Assembly (NCBI GenBank): GCA_036873755.1 | Contig: JAVTVY010037103.1 | Location: 107,003 to 171,002 of the forward strand | Direction of reading: 5' to 3' | DNA: 64,000 bases | Source: Hanleya hanleyi | Lineage: Eukaryota; Mollusca; Polyplacophora; Lepidopleurida; Hanleyidae | Shown: piece by piece, positions 47,573-60,394 of the stretch | Layout of the letters: each line of letters opens with the position of its first letter | Position numbering within the stretch: the first letter of the stretch is position 1 | Translations under genes and position numbers: made by a program | Notes under the pieces: generated by a model | Told to the model about the DNA's origin: nothing | Databases searched by the model: none | What the model saw: only the letters and a program-made list of their open reading frames with translations

Positions 47573-50281
47573 TTGCACAGTATTCAAAGTAAAGAGCCTC
47601 ACAAGACTTGGACACACAGCCACAAAAGGAATGACAGTGAAGACACACAATACTTGAACTCACAGACACACAAAGTATAGACACAGAACCCAGAAACATG
47701 GACACTACAATGTACCAACACAAAGACTATGGCACAATATTCAAAGTGAAGAGCCTCAGAAGACTTGGACAAACAGCCACAAAAAGAATGGACAGTGAAG
47801 ACACACAATATTTGAACTCCCAGACACACAAAGTATAGACACAGAAGACCCAGAAACATGGACACTGCCAACACAAAGGCTATGGCACAGTATTCAAATT
47901 GAAGAGCCTCAGAAGACTTGGACACACAGCCACAAAAAGAATGGACAGCGAAGACACACACTACTTGAACTCCCAGACACACAAAGTATAGACACAGAAG
48001 ACACAGAAACATGGGCACTACAATGTACCAACACAAAGGCTATGGCACAGTATTCAAAGTGAAGAGCCTCAGAAGACTTGGACACACAGCCACAAAAAGA
48101 ATGGACAGTGAAGACACACAATACTTGAACTCACAGACACACAAAGTATAGACACAGAAGACCCAGAAACATGGACACTACAATGTACTAACACAAAGGC
48201 TATGGCACAGTATTCAAAGTGAAGAGCCTCAGAAGACTTGGACACACAGCCACAAAAAGAATGGACAGTGAAGACACACAATACTTGAACTCCCAGACAC
48301 ACAAAGTATAGACACAGAAGACCCAGACACACGGACACTGCCAACACAAAGGCTATGGCACAGTATTCAAAGTGAAGAGCCTCTGAAGACTTGGACACAC
48401 AGCCACAAAAACAATGGACAGTGAAGACACACAATACTTGAACTCCCAGACACACAAAGTATAGACACAGAAGACCCAGAAACATGGATACTGCCAACAC
48501 AAAGGCTACTGCACAATATTCAAAGTGAAGAGCCTCAGAAGACTTGGGCAGACAGCCACAAAAAGAATGGACAGTGAAGACACACAATACTTGAACTCAC
48601 AGACACACAAAGTATAGACACAGAAGACCCAGAAACATGGGCACTGCCAACACAAAGGCTATTGCACAGTATTCAAAGTGAAGAGCCTCAGAAGACTTGG
48701 ACACACAGCCACAAAAAGAATGGACAGTGAAGACACACAATACTTGAACTCACAGACACACAAAGGATAGACACAGAAGACCCAGAAACATGGACACTAC
48801 AGTGTACCAACACAAAGGCTATGGCACAGTATTCAAAGTGAAGAGCCTCAGAAGACTTGGACACACCGCCACAAAAAGAATGGACAGTGAAGACACACAA
48901 TACTTGAACTCCCAGACACACAAAGTATAGACACAGAAGACCCAGACACTGCCAACACAAAGGCTATGGCACAGTGTTCAAAGTGAAGAGCCTCTGAAGA
49001 CTTGGGACATACAGCCACAAAAACAATGGACAGTGAAGACACACAATACTTGAACTCCCAGACACACAAATTATAGACACAGAAGACCCAGAAACATGGA
49101 CACTTGTCAACACAAAGGCTATTGCACAGTATTCAAAGTGAAGAGCCTCAGAAGATTTGGAAACACAGCCACAAAAAGAATGGACAGTGAAGACACACAA
49201 TACTTGAACTCCCAGACACACAAGGTATAGACACAGAAGACCCAGAAACATGGACACTGCCAACACAAAGGCTATTGCACAATATTCAAAGTGAAGAGCC
49301 TCAGAAGACTTGGGCAGACAGCCACAAAAAGAATGGACAGTGAAGACACACAATACTTGAACTCACAGACACACAAAGTATAGACACAGAAGACCCAGAA
49401 ACATGGGCACTGCCAACACAAAGGCTATTGCACAATATTCAAAGTGAAGAGCCTCAGAAGACTTGGACACACAGCCACAAAAAGAATGGACAGTGAAGAC
49501 ACACAATACTTGAACTCCCAGACACACAAAGTATAGACACAGAAGACCCAGGAACATGGACACTACAATGTACCAACACAAAGGCTATGGCACAGTATTC
49601 AAAGTGAAGAGCCTCAGAAGACTTGGACACACAGCCACAAAAAGAATGGACAGTGAAGACACACAATACTTGAACTCACAGACACACAAAGTATAGACAC
49701 AGAAGACCCAGAAACATGGACACTACAATGTACCAACACAAAGGCTATGGCACAGTATTCAAAGTGGAGAGCCTCAGAAGACTTGGACACACAGCCACAA
49801 AAAGAATGGACAGTGAAGACACACAATACTTGAACTCCCAGACTCAAAAGATATAGACACAGAAGACCCAGAAACATGGACACTGCCAACACAAAGGCTA
49901 TGGCACAGTATTCAAAGTGAAGAGCCTCAGAAGACTTGGACACACAGCCACAAAAAGAATGGACAGTGAAGACACACAATACTTGAACTCCCAGACACAC
50001 AAAGTATAGACACAGAAGACCCAGGAACACGGACACTACAATGTACCAACACAAAGGCTATGGCACAGTATTCAAAGTGAAGAGCCTCAGAAGACTTGGA
50101 CACACAGCCACAAAAAGAATGGACAGTGAAGACACACAAAGTATAGACACAGAAGACCCAGAAACATGGACACTACAATGTACCAACACAAAGGCTATGG
50201 CACAGTATTCAAAGTGGAGAGCCTCAGAAGACTTGGACACACAGCCACAAAAAGAATGGACAGTGAAGACACACAATACTT
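47573..50281 (-). repeat. ~160-bp satellite, left block, about 17 units
   Basis: Each unit holds AACACAAAGGCTATGGCACA, GTATTCAAAGTGAAGAGCCT, CAGAAGACTTGGACACACAG and CACAATACTTGAACTC. Two length classes alternate: about 160 bp (with CTACAATGTACC) and about 153 bp (with CTGCC). Their order repeats between blocks, which suggests higher-order duplication. The minus strand stays open for long stretches in several frames, ending and restarting; no splice or gene structure supports translation. The block is cut at 50281 by the hAT element. Confidence 0.92.
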
Positions 50282-51180
50282 CAGGGCTCGTTTTCCGTCA
50301 AATTTTAGCAGAATCCATTTGGATTCCCGCAAACTCACCTTGCGGGAATCCACAGGAATCCATTTTTTTTGTGTGTTTTGTCACTGTGTATGGCGGCGCT
50401 TGTGTGCACAAGAGGAGTCGCACGGTCTGAAATGATTCTTGTTTTAGTCTTACATTCAATGAAAGAAAAAGAATCTTTAATGTATTATTTTCTCAATTAC
50501 AGAAAGGAATATCCAATAAAAGAGAAAGACTCACCAGACCTCAAGAAAGATATTTTTTTTTCTTGCCGAATTCTCTGTAACAGTTTAAATATTGTCCAAT
50601 AAAGTTTTCAAGAAACAAAAGACTATAATCTGGCCTTCAGGATTTTTTTTTATTCAATGACATTAATATCGGTGCACATTACATTACGTACATGTATAAC
50701 TGTTCAGATTGAATAATCCTATCCACAGTTCTAGTGAGTTAATGTCGCACATGCTGTAATTCTTGCCAATCGCTGTAGGCCTACTTCAGCTTATTTGAAA
50801 CAGTTCAACCAGTTATCAAATATGAAACCATACGAACTGCACGAAATTCTTTTCAAAATTCTGAACTCCTTAAAATCTGGTAAAAATAACACGAATGAAG
50901 TCATAAACCGTCAATTTCCTGAACTGTATCTCATTCATAATTTCAAATATCCTTCACTGAACAACACAACTGCAACAAATCTATCAATTGATAATTCTCA
51001 AGTTAACTTTAACAGCTAAAATAGTTAGGGTTAGGAACAACTTATTTTAACCCAAATTGAACAAGTCAGTCTCAATCCTTAACGTTCGGAACCACTGACA
51101 GCTGCTTCTACAGAAATGATCATTTCAGTTTCCAGACTCTTCACTCAAACCAATACAGACAACTAATCCTCCACAAATAT

Positions 51181-53270
51181 TTATGAGGTAAGTCGATTGT
51201 CATCCTCGTCGAATCCGTGATTTTCATCTATTTCGTTTCCATCGTCGCCATCGTCATCCAGGTCGACGTTGAGGTCTTCAGCTACAACATCATCATCATT
51301 GGTTGCCGACGAGATGGATTCAATGTCATCACAGATGCCACAACAGAGTTTCTTTATCCTTCGCGTGCATAGTCCGGTTCCTGGAATGCTCCCTGTCCCA
51401 CGAACGAAGGCATCAGCAGCCTGTTTCACAATACGGTGTTTTGTCATGTTGTGGCAGTCGCCCTTTCGCGTACTAAAGTGAAGTAAGTCGGTTATAGTTG
51501 CATGGGACAAGGAGCATCGCCAGTCAGACACAATGCGACTTTTGGCAGAAAACCCCCTCTCCACAACTGCCTCTGAGAAGGGGAGTGATAATACAAGCTC
51601 TACCACGAGAAATAAATCTCGTTTGTCTGATTCAGTCTTGTATACATATGGCCAGAATGCATCGTCATCCATATTTTGCAGTGCTGGGGAAATTGCCCGT
51701 TTCAGTTTCAGAGCCTGAAACTGTTTCAAGGCTTTCTGCTTGGAGAATCCGTCTGAAGCGGCCTTGAGAGGGACATCATAATGATCTGCAATTGCCAGGA
51801 AATCTGTATTTTGGAACTCACGTATGTTTTTGACTTCTTGAGTTGAAGGTTGCCTTGTGTTGGACACAGGCCATGAGGAGACATGGATCCACATGAGATT
51901 GCTGAGAACATTTTCATGGTCCTCAAACTCCTCGAATCTGCTTTCTGTGGCAGTGATTATTTTACTTGCGGCCTCTGATCTCTCGACTGGGATTGATGTG
52001 ATGGCTGACAGGCAATTTTTCACTGGAACAGGCTCAGTGCACAGTTTTGTGTCGCAGACATCCTTAATTATTTCCCCCTTGTTTCGTTTCTTCACGAGTT
52101 CTGGCTTTTTAACAGGGAGAAATACGTCTCTCTGCACTGGAACATGATCTCCACCAGCACGCAGTGAGTCGCTGCGAGTAACTGCCGCCACATGCACCTG
52201 GTTTGTTGCTTGGGGCGCGTCTTGAAATTTCGTCAGGATTTCCTCCTCGTAGTCTCCGGCGCTGATTTCCAGCTCTTGCATTTTCACTTTCATCGAACCT
52301 AGTTCGGTTAGCGCATGCGCTATATTCATGGTTTTGCTATCCTGTATTTCGCAAGATGTCTCGGTAGCCACCTGCAGGATGTCCATGTAAGCGTAGCATC
52401 TGCCCAGAAATAACCCATCTAATAACTTCTTGAGGAAACCTTTGGCTTTTTCACCATCGTCGTCAGGTGATGATGCTTGGTTTGAGAAGTAACTCACCAG
52501 CACTGCCCAGTTGGTAATCAGGGCCTCGAGTGCCCTGCATCTGAATGATATAAACCTGGTACCGCTCGACTTTGGAGGTTGAATAACCCGACAACCAAGA
52601 TTTTCTGCTGCGGCTAACATTCCTGTCCACTCCTTCGGTGAATTACGAAAGTGCAGGAATAGAGAGTAGAGAAATTCATCAATTTCATTGAATTTGGTGT
52701 CCTTTATGGCATCTGCGATAGCCAGCTCAAGGCGATGGCTTAGGCAGTGAATTGCCAAAAACCATGGGATTTTGTTTTTCATTTGCGTCATGAGGCCTTT
52801 CCGCGATCCGAAATTGACGGCAGCGCCATCTGCAGATCCACCAATGAGCTTATTTTCATGGGATTTCAAGGCCTCCCCAAGTTTTGTTGTGGGAATATCC
52901 GAAGTAGGAATCTGGACCAGCTCACAGTCACAGTCGTCTACATGTTGACATGACTTCCATGAGGAAGGGTTGTCTCCGAATAAATGTAGTAACCCAACAG
53001 TCAATGCGTGTGTGAGGTTCTGGGCATTGACGCTCACGTAATCCTTCATGGAAAGAAAGTCAAACAACTCTATTTTCGCAACCAACTGATGTGCAGTTCT
53101 AACATAAAATAGTTCGCCCTCGTGTGATATTCGTTTCTTGTACACGGTCGATCCATCAATCAGAAATGATACAAAGTTTGCATTGTTCACAGACTTTTTC
53201 ACTTCCTGGCTCATCTCATTGGCCAAAAGATGAATGAAGGCTCTAGCACACTGGTCATCTGTGTACGACC
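51181..53270 (-). CDS. hAT transposase exon 2, catalytic and dimerisation part
   Basis: 696 codons, open from the acceptor to the TAA at 51183-51181. Reading upstream of the acceptor continues by chance into intron sequence, so an ATG at 53367 is not a start. Confidence 0.88.
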
Positions 53271-55086
53271 CTGAAATATGTAAATAAACACAATGTAGGA
53301 TATAAAATTGGAGTTTCCCATTTTCAAAAATATAGCACCGTAAAACGGGGTGACTTTGTCCCATCATTTAAACAGGTCTGTATTTCAGAAATTAAATGTT
53401 TTTATATATACACAGCTGTAATATCATTTCTTCAAAGCCAAGTGACACGATTCTAACAAATAAGCCAAAAGTTTCTCTTGCTTCATGACATTGAGAGTTC
53501 ATTCACGATAAACCGACACAAAATATGAAAAGTGGGCTTGTCAGGTGCGGGGGGCACCTGACAAGTCCACATAATTTCGCTTTTTCTGGGTAATGTTGTG
53601 TTATACCCACTTGTGGGCCAAACTCACTCCTATATGAATGCTATGAGCCATGTAAAGGAGTCCCTGGTGAAGGTGACCCCCACCCATGGGGTGACTGGCT
53701 CACCATAAAACGGGGGAATAAACATTGGTCATAAATAGCAGTCACAATATGCTGCCCCTCAATGAGCTTTTACGGGGTGAAAATAATTTTTTATTTCAGA
53801 AATACACACATCACAACATAAAAAACAAAAATGGGCCAAAGTCATCCCGGTTTACTACTATCGTAAATCTGAAGAACGACTGAATTTATCAAAAATGTTT
53901 GAACCACATATACTGTGATATGAATTAACCAGTTGACAGCCATGCTTTTTACTTGTTTGGGATATAAAAGTCATAGATTTTTCTGCCAATTCTGGGGTTT
54001 TTTTTGTGGATTTCGCTACAGTTCCTCTGTATCTTGAACGATAATTTTCAAAACTAGAATTCAGGGGTTAAAACTCAAGTGTGTTTGAAATCATGAAAAT
54101 ATCAGCAGTTGAATTTATAAACCTGTCTAAATAATTCTGTTATTATTTAACAGAAGTACGGCCATACTAAAACATTCGTCTATGCTGTAAGTTGTTTGTT
54201 GTAAAAACTTTATACCTGTATTATTACTTTAGTCAAGTTTTATAAAAAAAATAACAGAATTATTTAGACGGGTTTATAAATTCAGCTGTTGATATTTTCA
54301 TGATTTCGAACTCATTTGAGTTTTAACCACTGAATTCTAGTTTTCAAAATTATCATCGTTCAAGATACAGAGGAACTGTAGCGAAATCCACAAAAAAAAA
54401 CAGGAAAATCTATGACTTCGTTTGTTTCATTAAATTCAATCAGGAACTGTTTTGACTAATCTATTGAAAATCAGAGATCCACGTTTATTATGATATTATC
54501 TGACTACCCTACCTGAAATGCTGACTCCATTTTCGCTCATCAGCTCACATAACTTGGGAAAATCTGTAAAGGGACGCTCGTTGTCGGCGACGTACCATGC
54601 CACATTCAAAAGAGTGATGCACTTCTGAATTGCGGCTTCTAGACCAGTGGTGAATGATTTGTCAAGTGTGGTTTGATTTTTCGGTAATGTCCGTGGTTTG
54701 TTTTCTAAATCTAATGCTTTTCCATGGCACTTGCTTCCTACATGTCGTTTTAAGTTCGGTAGTAGAAGATGAACCGTGCCATCACAGCCGTATGTTTTCA
54801 CGTCTTGAGCAATCCTGCCATGACAGATAGCAACGATGGTTTCACTGTGCTTCTGGCAAAGTTTGCACACTGCGCGAATTATTTTCGTGCCAGATGAATT
54901 TTTTTCGAATTCAAACGTTTCAGTTATATCTTTTGGCCAACAAATAAAACTTGCCAGCGATATCGCTTTCCCTTTTTTTACCGCTGATTCCATAGTCCAC
55001 CAGTTGCAGCGAGAGAGAAGCAATTCCCCATGAAAACTCGTCGTCATAACGATAGATTTGAAGCTTTCATTAAATTTTCCGATCAA
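51181..55086 (-). CDS. hAT transposase, two exons (ZNF862-like)
   Basis: Cut-and-paste DNA transposase. Exon 1 is 55086-54513 and exon 2 is 53270-51181 (minus strand); donor GTAGGG and acceptor TATTTCAG join in phase (SISG to SYTDDQ), giving 887 residues. Residues ~70-125 hold a TTF/BED-like zinc finger (CKLC, then LPNLKRHVGSKCHGKA). A likely first catalytic D is in FLIDGST (~230), the second in GGSADGAAVNFG (~339), followed by the hAT CLSH motif (CLSHRLELA, ~367) and the C-terminal E in SEAVVERGFSAKSRI (~762), within the dimerisation region LSLPFSEAVVERGFS. An acidic tail closes the protein. Later in-frame ATGs in exon 1 could be the true start. Residue positions are hand counts. No premature stop or frameshift is seen. 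Confidence 0.88.
53341..53854. mobile_element. Small TIR element inside the transposase intron
   Basis: TAAAACGGGGTGACTTTGTC (53341 on) faces an inverted TAAACCGGGATGACTTTGGC (ending 53854), 20 of 23 positions alike. Internal CACCATAAAACGGGGG and GGGTGACTGGC words repeat the motif. No duplication could be fixed. Confidence 0.55.
53969..54417. repeat. Large inverted repeat in the transposase intron
   Basis: About 170-bp arms (53969-54145 and 54251-54417) with a 105-bp spacer. Both contain AGTCATAGATTTT, TACAGTTCCTCTGTATCTTG and TAAATAATTCTGTTAT in opposite orientation, with few differences. As RNA it would form a long hairpin. Confidence 0.8.
54513..55086 (-). CDS. hAT transposase exon 1, zinc-finger part
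   Basis: Carries the start region and TTF/BED-like finger, ending LCELMSENGVSIS before the GTAGGG donor. Start choice among three ATGs is open. Confidence 0.8.
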
Positions 55087-55596
55087 GAGGCTGATCCGGA
55101 AGAAAGACTTTGCGCTTCAGTTTTCAAATTGAACGACATTTAACTTTATTTCGAAAACACGGAAGATCAGTCGCTGAAATAATCTTTCGTTGTTTATACT
55201 GGTGTTTATTCTGCCAGTAATTCGAGATTCGTACGGTACGAATAAACTTTTTCGGGTGATGATTCGCATAAATGCACTGCTTGTTATGGGACGGATTATC
55301 TCCCTTCCCCAGTATATTACACTACAGTATGCTGGTCCGATCGCCGTATGTAAATCGGTTTGGAAATTGTACATTGCCATTCTTTCAAATCGAGGCTTCT
55401 CCGCAAGCACGCTCGTTTTCAACAACAACGGTGTGGCGGTGTGATTCGGCTTTATTTTCGGTAAATAAAATGAAATTTGCCATTTGCCATATTCAAAAAC
55501 TGCAATTGCGGGAATCCAATCAGATTCCCGTGATTTCAACTTGCGGGAATATTACGGGAATCGGATTCCCGGATTCCCGTCGAAAAACGAGCCCTG

Positions 55597-58458
55597 TACT
55601 TGAACTCCCAGACTCAAAAGATATAGACACAGAAGACCCAGAAACATGGACACTGCCAACACAAAGGCTATGGCACAGTATTCAAAGTGAAGAGCCTCAG
55701 AAGACTTGGACACACAGCCACAAAAAGAATGGACAGTGAAGACACACAATACTTGAACTGCCAGACACACAAAGTATAGACACAGAAGACCCAGACACAC
55801 AGACACTGCCAACACAAAGGCTATGGCACAGTATTCAAAGTGAAGAGCCTCAGAAGACTTGGACACACAGCCACAAAAAGAATGGACAGTGAAGACACAC
55901 AATACTTGAACTCCCAGACACACAAAGTATAAACACAGAAGACCCAGAAACATGGACACTACAATGTACCAACACAAAGGCTATGGCACAGTTTTCAAAG
56001 TGAAGAGCCTCAGATGACTTGGACACACAGCCACAAAAAGAATGGACAGTGAAGACACACAATACTTGAACTCACAGACACACAAAGTATAGACACAGAA
56101 GACCCAGAAACATGGATACTGCCAACACAAAGGCTACTGCACAATATTCAAAGTGAAGAGCCTCAGAAGACTTGGGCAGACAGCCACAAAAAGAATGGAC
56201 AGTGAAGACACACAATACTTGAACTCACAGACACACAAAGTATAGACACAGAAGACCCAGAAACATGGGCACTGCCAACACAAAGGCTATTGCACAATAT
56301 TCAAAGTGAAGAGCCTCAGAAGACTTGGACACACAGCCACAAAAAGAATGGACAGTGAAGACACACAATACTTGAACTCACAGACACACAAAGTATAGAC
56401 ACAGAAGACCCAGAAACATGGACACTACAATGTACCAACACAAAGGCTATGGCACAGTATTCAAAGTGAAGAGCCTCGGAAGACTTGGACACACAGCCAC
56501 AAAAAGAATGGACAGTGAAGACACACAATACTTGAACTCACAGACACACAAAGTATAGACACAGAAGACCCAGAAACATGGACACTACAATGTACCAACA
56601 CAAAGGCTATGGCACAGTATTCAAAGTGAAGAGCCTCAGAAGACTTGGACACACAGCCACAAAAAGAATGGACAGTGAAGACACACAATACTTGAACTCC
56701 CAGACACACAAAGTATAGACACAGAAGACCCAGACACACGGACACTGCCAACACAAAGGCTATGGCACAGTGTTCAAAGTGAAGAGCCTCTGAAGATTTG
56801 GACATACAGCCACAAAAACAATGGACAGTGAAGACACACAATACTTGAACTCCCAGACACACAAGGTATAGACACAGAAGACCCAGAAACATGGACACTG
56901 CCAACACAAAGGCTATTGCACAATATTCAAAGTGAAGAGCCTCTGAAGACTTGGGCAGACAGCCACAAAAAGAATGGACAGTGAAGACACACAATACTTG
57001 AACTCACAGACACACAAAGTATAGACACAGAAGACCCAGAAGAATGGACACTACAATGTACCAACACAAAGGCTATGGCACAGCATTCAAAGTGAGGAGC
57101 CTCAGAAGACTTGGACACACAGCCACAAAAAGAATGGACAGTGAAGACACACAATACTTGAACTGCCAGACACACAAAGTATAGACACAGAAGACCCAGA
57201 CACACGGACACTGCCAACACAAAGGCTATGGCACAGTATTCAAAGTGAAGAGCCTCAGAAGACTTGGACACACAGCCACAAAAAGAATGGACAGTGAAGA
57301 CACACAATACTTGAACTCCCAGACACACAAAGTATAAACACAGAAGACCCAGAAACATGGACACTACAATGTACCAACACAAAGGCTATGGCACAGTATT
57401 CAAAGTGAAGAGCCTCAGAAGACTTGGACACACAGCCACAAAAAGAATGGACAGTGAAGACACACAATACTTGAACTCTCAGACACACAAAGTATAGACA
57501 CAGAAGACCCAGAAGAATGGACACTACAATGTACCAACACAAAGGCTATGGCACAGTATTCAAAGTGAAGAGCCTCAGAAGACTTGGACACACAGCCACA
57601 AAAGAATGGACAGTGAAGACACACAATACTTGAACTCACAGACACACAAAGTATAGACACAGAAACATGGACACTACAATGTACCAACACAAAGGCTATG
57701 GCACAGTATTCAAAGTGAAGAGCCTCAGAAGACTTGGACACACAGCCACAAAAAGAATGGACAGTGAAGACACACAATACTTGAACTCATAGACACACAA
57801 AGTATAGACACAGAAGACCCAGCAACATGGACACTACAATGTACCAACACAAAGGCTATGGCACAGTATTCAAAGTGAAGAGCCTCAGAAGACTTGGACA
57901 CACAGCCACAAAAAGAATGGACAGTGAAGACACACAATACTTGAACTCTCAGACACACAAAGTATAGACACAGAAGACCCAGAAGAATGGACACTACAAT
58001 GTACCAACACAAAGGCTATGTCACAGCATTCAAAGTGAGGAGCCTCAGAAGACTTGGACACACAGCCACAAAAAGAATGGACAGTGAAGACACACAATAC
58101 TTGAACTGCCAGACACACAAAGTATAGACACAGAAGACCCAGACACACGGACACTGCCAACACAAAGGCTATGGCACAGTATTCAAAGTGAAGAGCCTCA
58201 GAAGACTTGGACACACAGCCACAAAAAGAATGGACAGTGAAGACACACAATACTTGAACTCCCAGACACACAAAGTATAAACACAGAAGACCCAGAAACA
58301 TGGACACTACAATGTACCAACACAAAGGCTATGGCACAGTATTCAAAGTGAAGAGCCTCAGAAGACTTGGACACACAGCCACAAAAGAATGGACAGTGAA
58401 GACACACAATACTTGAACTCCCAGACACACAAAGTATAGACACAGAAGACCCAGAAAC
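55597..58458 (-). repeat. ~160-bp satellite, right block, about 18 units
   Basis: Same unit as the left block. Its first part (CAGACTCAAAAGATATAGAC) matches the unit at about 49840-49860, so blocks share higher-order segments. It ends abruptly inside a unit at AGACCCAGAAACATG (58459) and passes into unrelated sequence. Confidence 0.92.
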
Positions 58459-59168
58459 ATGCTATATAGAATCATGTTTATTATTATATTGTATTTATTA
58501 ATTGTTGTTGCTCTGCCCGTAATAGGTGTATATGCAAATAAAGAAACTTATAGTCAAGACGTAACTGTCATTTCTGAACAACAATTTTGTTAATAGCATC
58601 GCCTATATTTCCGATGAAGCAGGAGATATGACAAAAAATGATGTTCGTAATAAGCATTTCGTACCGTGAGCATATCAGGCTTTTCATTAAGGGCCGGCAG
58701 CCGGCGATTTTTCGCCGTCTACTGCTAACAAAGTCGCCGCCTACTCGCCCTTAAGAAAAAATAAATTTTATAGATAGATAGTTTATTGCATGAATTGTGC
58801 CCCAGAAAAGGCTAAAATGCATAGATACATACATACATGTACACACATACAGACATACATACATACAAAATATAGACATAACATAATATACACAGTAAAA
58901 TAATAATGGCAGGAGATTAACCACCATTTAACTAAATGTTATATGATGTTGTTGTTGTTGTTGTCGTTTACTCTTTGTAATTCGGTGTACTAGTGAACAG
59001 GACTTGCTCAGTTTACTCTGTTGGTGGTCGGTATATTTATCTGCAGTTTCTCTAGTGTCTCCACTTTTTTGTACCGGGTCCTGTTTCCGCGTAAATGTCG
59101 CATGTCGAGAGGTTGAAGGACGCCACTATCAGTGTCGAAAACTGGACCCGCGATAATCTGGTATAATG
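58459..59168. other. Junction sequence with small palindrome and microsatellites
   Basis: A weak inverted pair TTAAGGGC/GCCCTTAA bounds a GC-rich stretch at about 58688-58755. CATA units run from about 58826 to 58866 and GTTGTTGTTG at about 58948. No gene recognised. Confidence 0.45.
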
Positions 59169-59729
59169 TTAAATTCGACATGATAGCCGCTTTGAAAGAT
59201 AATGAAAAGCCTGCATATGTCCGCGTTTATGGACTGTTTCTATCGTAGTTACGTCCGATTTTTTTCCTTTCTCACTTCTTAGGAAAGATCGATTCATAGC
59301 AATTTTTCCGGTGGTTATTCTTGAATGAAAATGCCAATGATGCAAGATGTGTATTCTCTCAAATTGCACTGTTGGAAGTTCAAGGTCACGCTTCAGATAG
59401 ATAAGATCGCTGTGATTGGCTACGAATAAATAGGCCAACGCGTGATCAGGTCGTGATATATGCCATGCTTTCTGCAGAAGTTCTCGCATGGCGGCAATTT
59501 CGTTTGAGATCGAACTGGTTATGGAATACACACAATAAAATTGCTCCAAGCAGGGTTTACGAAGCAAACTTCGATCGTTTATTCTTACATGTTCAAAACA
59601 AGGCAAGTATTTATATTTGAACTTTATATTTCCCGACCACGGCACGGGTCGAAACGACCCGCCGAAACTTGCAGTTGCAGTCGCTGATCTACCACGCGCG
59701 CCGTACCGTAGTCTCGGGCCGTAGTACAA
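59169..59729 (-). CDS. Open frame of 186 codons, uncertain
   Basis: On the minus strand a frame runs from ATG (59729) to a stop at 59169, through GC- and CpG-rich sequence (about 59630-59720) unusual for the region. The middle part (ISNEIAAMRELLQKAWHISR, then HALAYLFVANHSDLIYLKRD) has protein-like composition but matches no family I know. Splicing could shorten it. It might be an exon of a minus-strand gene or chance. Confidence 0.22.
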   Translation of the reverse strand: MYYGPRLRYGARGRSATATASFGGSFRPVPWSGNIKFKYKYLPCFEHVRINDRSLLRKPCLEQFYCVYSITSSISNEIAAMRELLQKAWHISRPDHALAYLFVANHSDLIYLKRDLELPTVQFERIHILHHWHFHSRITTGKIAMNRSFLRSEKGKKSDVTTIETVHKRGHMQAFHYLSKRLSCRI

Positions 59730-60394
59730 TTTTGTCTGATGATAAAAGCGGAATATGAATATGTTTGACAGTTAATTATCCTTCTACGGGCATAATCGGT
59801 AGTATAATGTCTAGGGTTTCGAATCGTCACGGCATAACTAGACTCGAGTTCTCGTACGTGCACCTTCGAACAGTGTCAATCGCAAACACGTAAATGTTCG
59901 TTTACACCACTTCACTTGTTCACAGGTTTCATTTTAACTGATTTCTTGCCACCGAATTCAAACATACTGGCTTACGTTTATTTTCAGTTCCAATCGCATG
60001 CAAATAGGCGTTTGCGGTTGCATGCCACAACACATATATAGCCTACGAACAAAACAGTTTCGGTTCGACAGTTTATGTTTCAATTTCATCTTCTTGAACC
60101 AGCACTGCATGAAGACTTCTAATCTATACATGCTAAATTGCACTAGAGAGAATAGAATAGTAGAAAAGCAAAGAAACGACAATTCCTGCTAGAAACTGCA
60201 TTAAATAATAACTTACCACGGTCTGACTTCACGTCAAGCGGCAGCGCAGGTAAAATGGCTGTCACTGACAGTCTTCTTCATTCCATGGTGGTCACATGAC
60301 TGTTAATCCAATCGTGATTGGCTGAAAGACTTTCAACCGGTTACATGAGAAAACATTCAGGCAAAAGGCGCGAAAATCTGCATGTGGTCTTGTC
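59730..60394. other. No gene recognised
   Basis: Unique-looking, relatively CpG-containing sequence with no supported exon. Confidence 0.4.

Larger units (their letters stand above)
50282..55596 (-). mobile_element. Complete hAT transposon (5.3 kb) with 5-bp TACTT duplication
   Basis: Ends are CAGGGCTCGTTTT on each side in inverted orientation. A direct TACTT flanks both (50277-50281 and 55597-55601), and removing element plus one TACTT rebuilds the satellite text CACAATACTTGAACTCCCAG exactly. Subterminal GGATTCCCG/CGGGAATCC motifs repeat near both ends. The single gene on the minus strand is a hAT transposase in two exons. Most hAT elements duplicate 8 bp; a 5-bp duplication matches the 'hAT5' group as I recall it. 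The reading frame and ends look intact, so it may be recently active. Confidence 0.92.

Noticed and set aside
47599..50276. Minus-strand frames of 70-172 codons rich in Cys, Val and Ser
   Set aside because: They repeat with the satellite unit, change frame when units are 160 bp long, and have no splice or start context. Treated as satellite.
53271..53367. Upstream ATG extending transposase exon 2
   Set aside because: The stretch before the TATTTCAG acceptor overlaps the end of a TIR element, and the spliced join to exon 1 restores a hAT-like sequence. The ATG is inside the intron.
55117..55539. 140-codon minus-strand frame near the right end of the hAT
   Set aside because: Lies in the element's 5' region; no motif and no link to the transposase frame.
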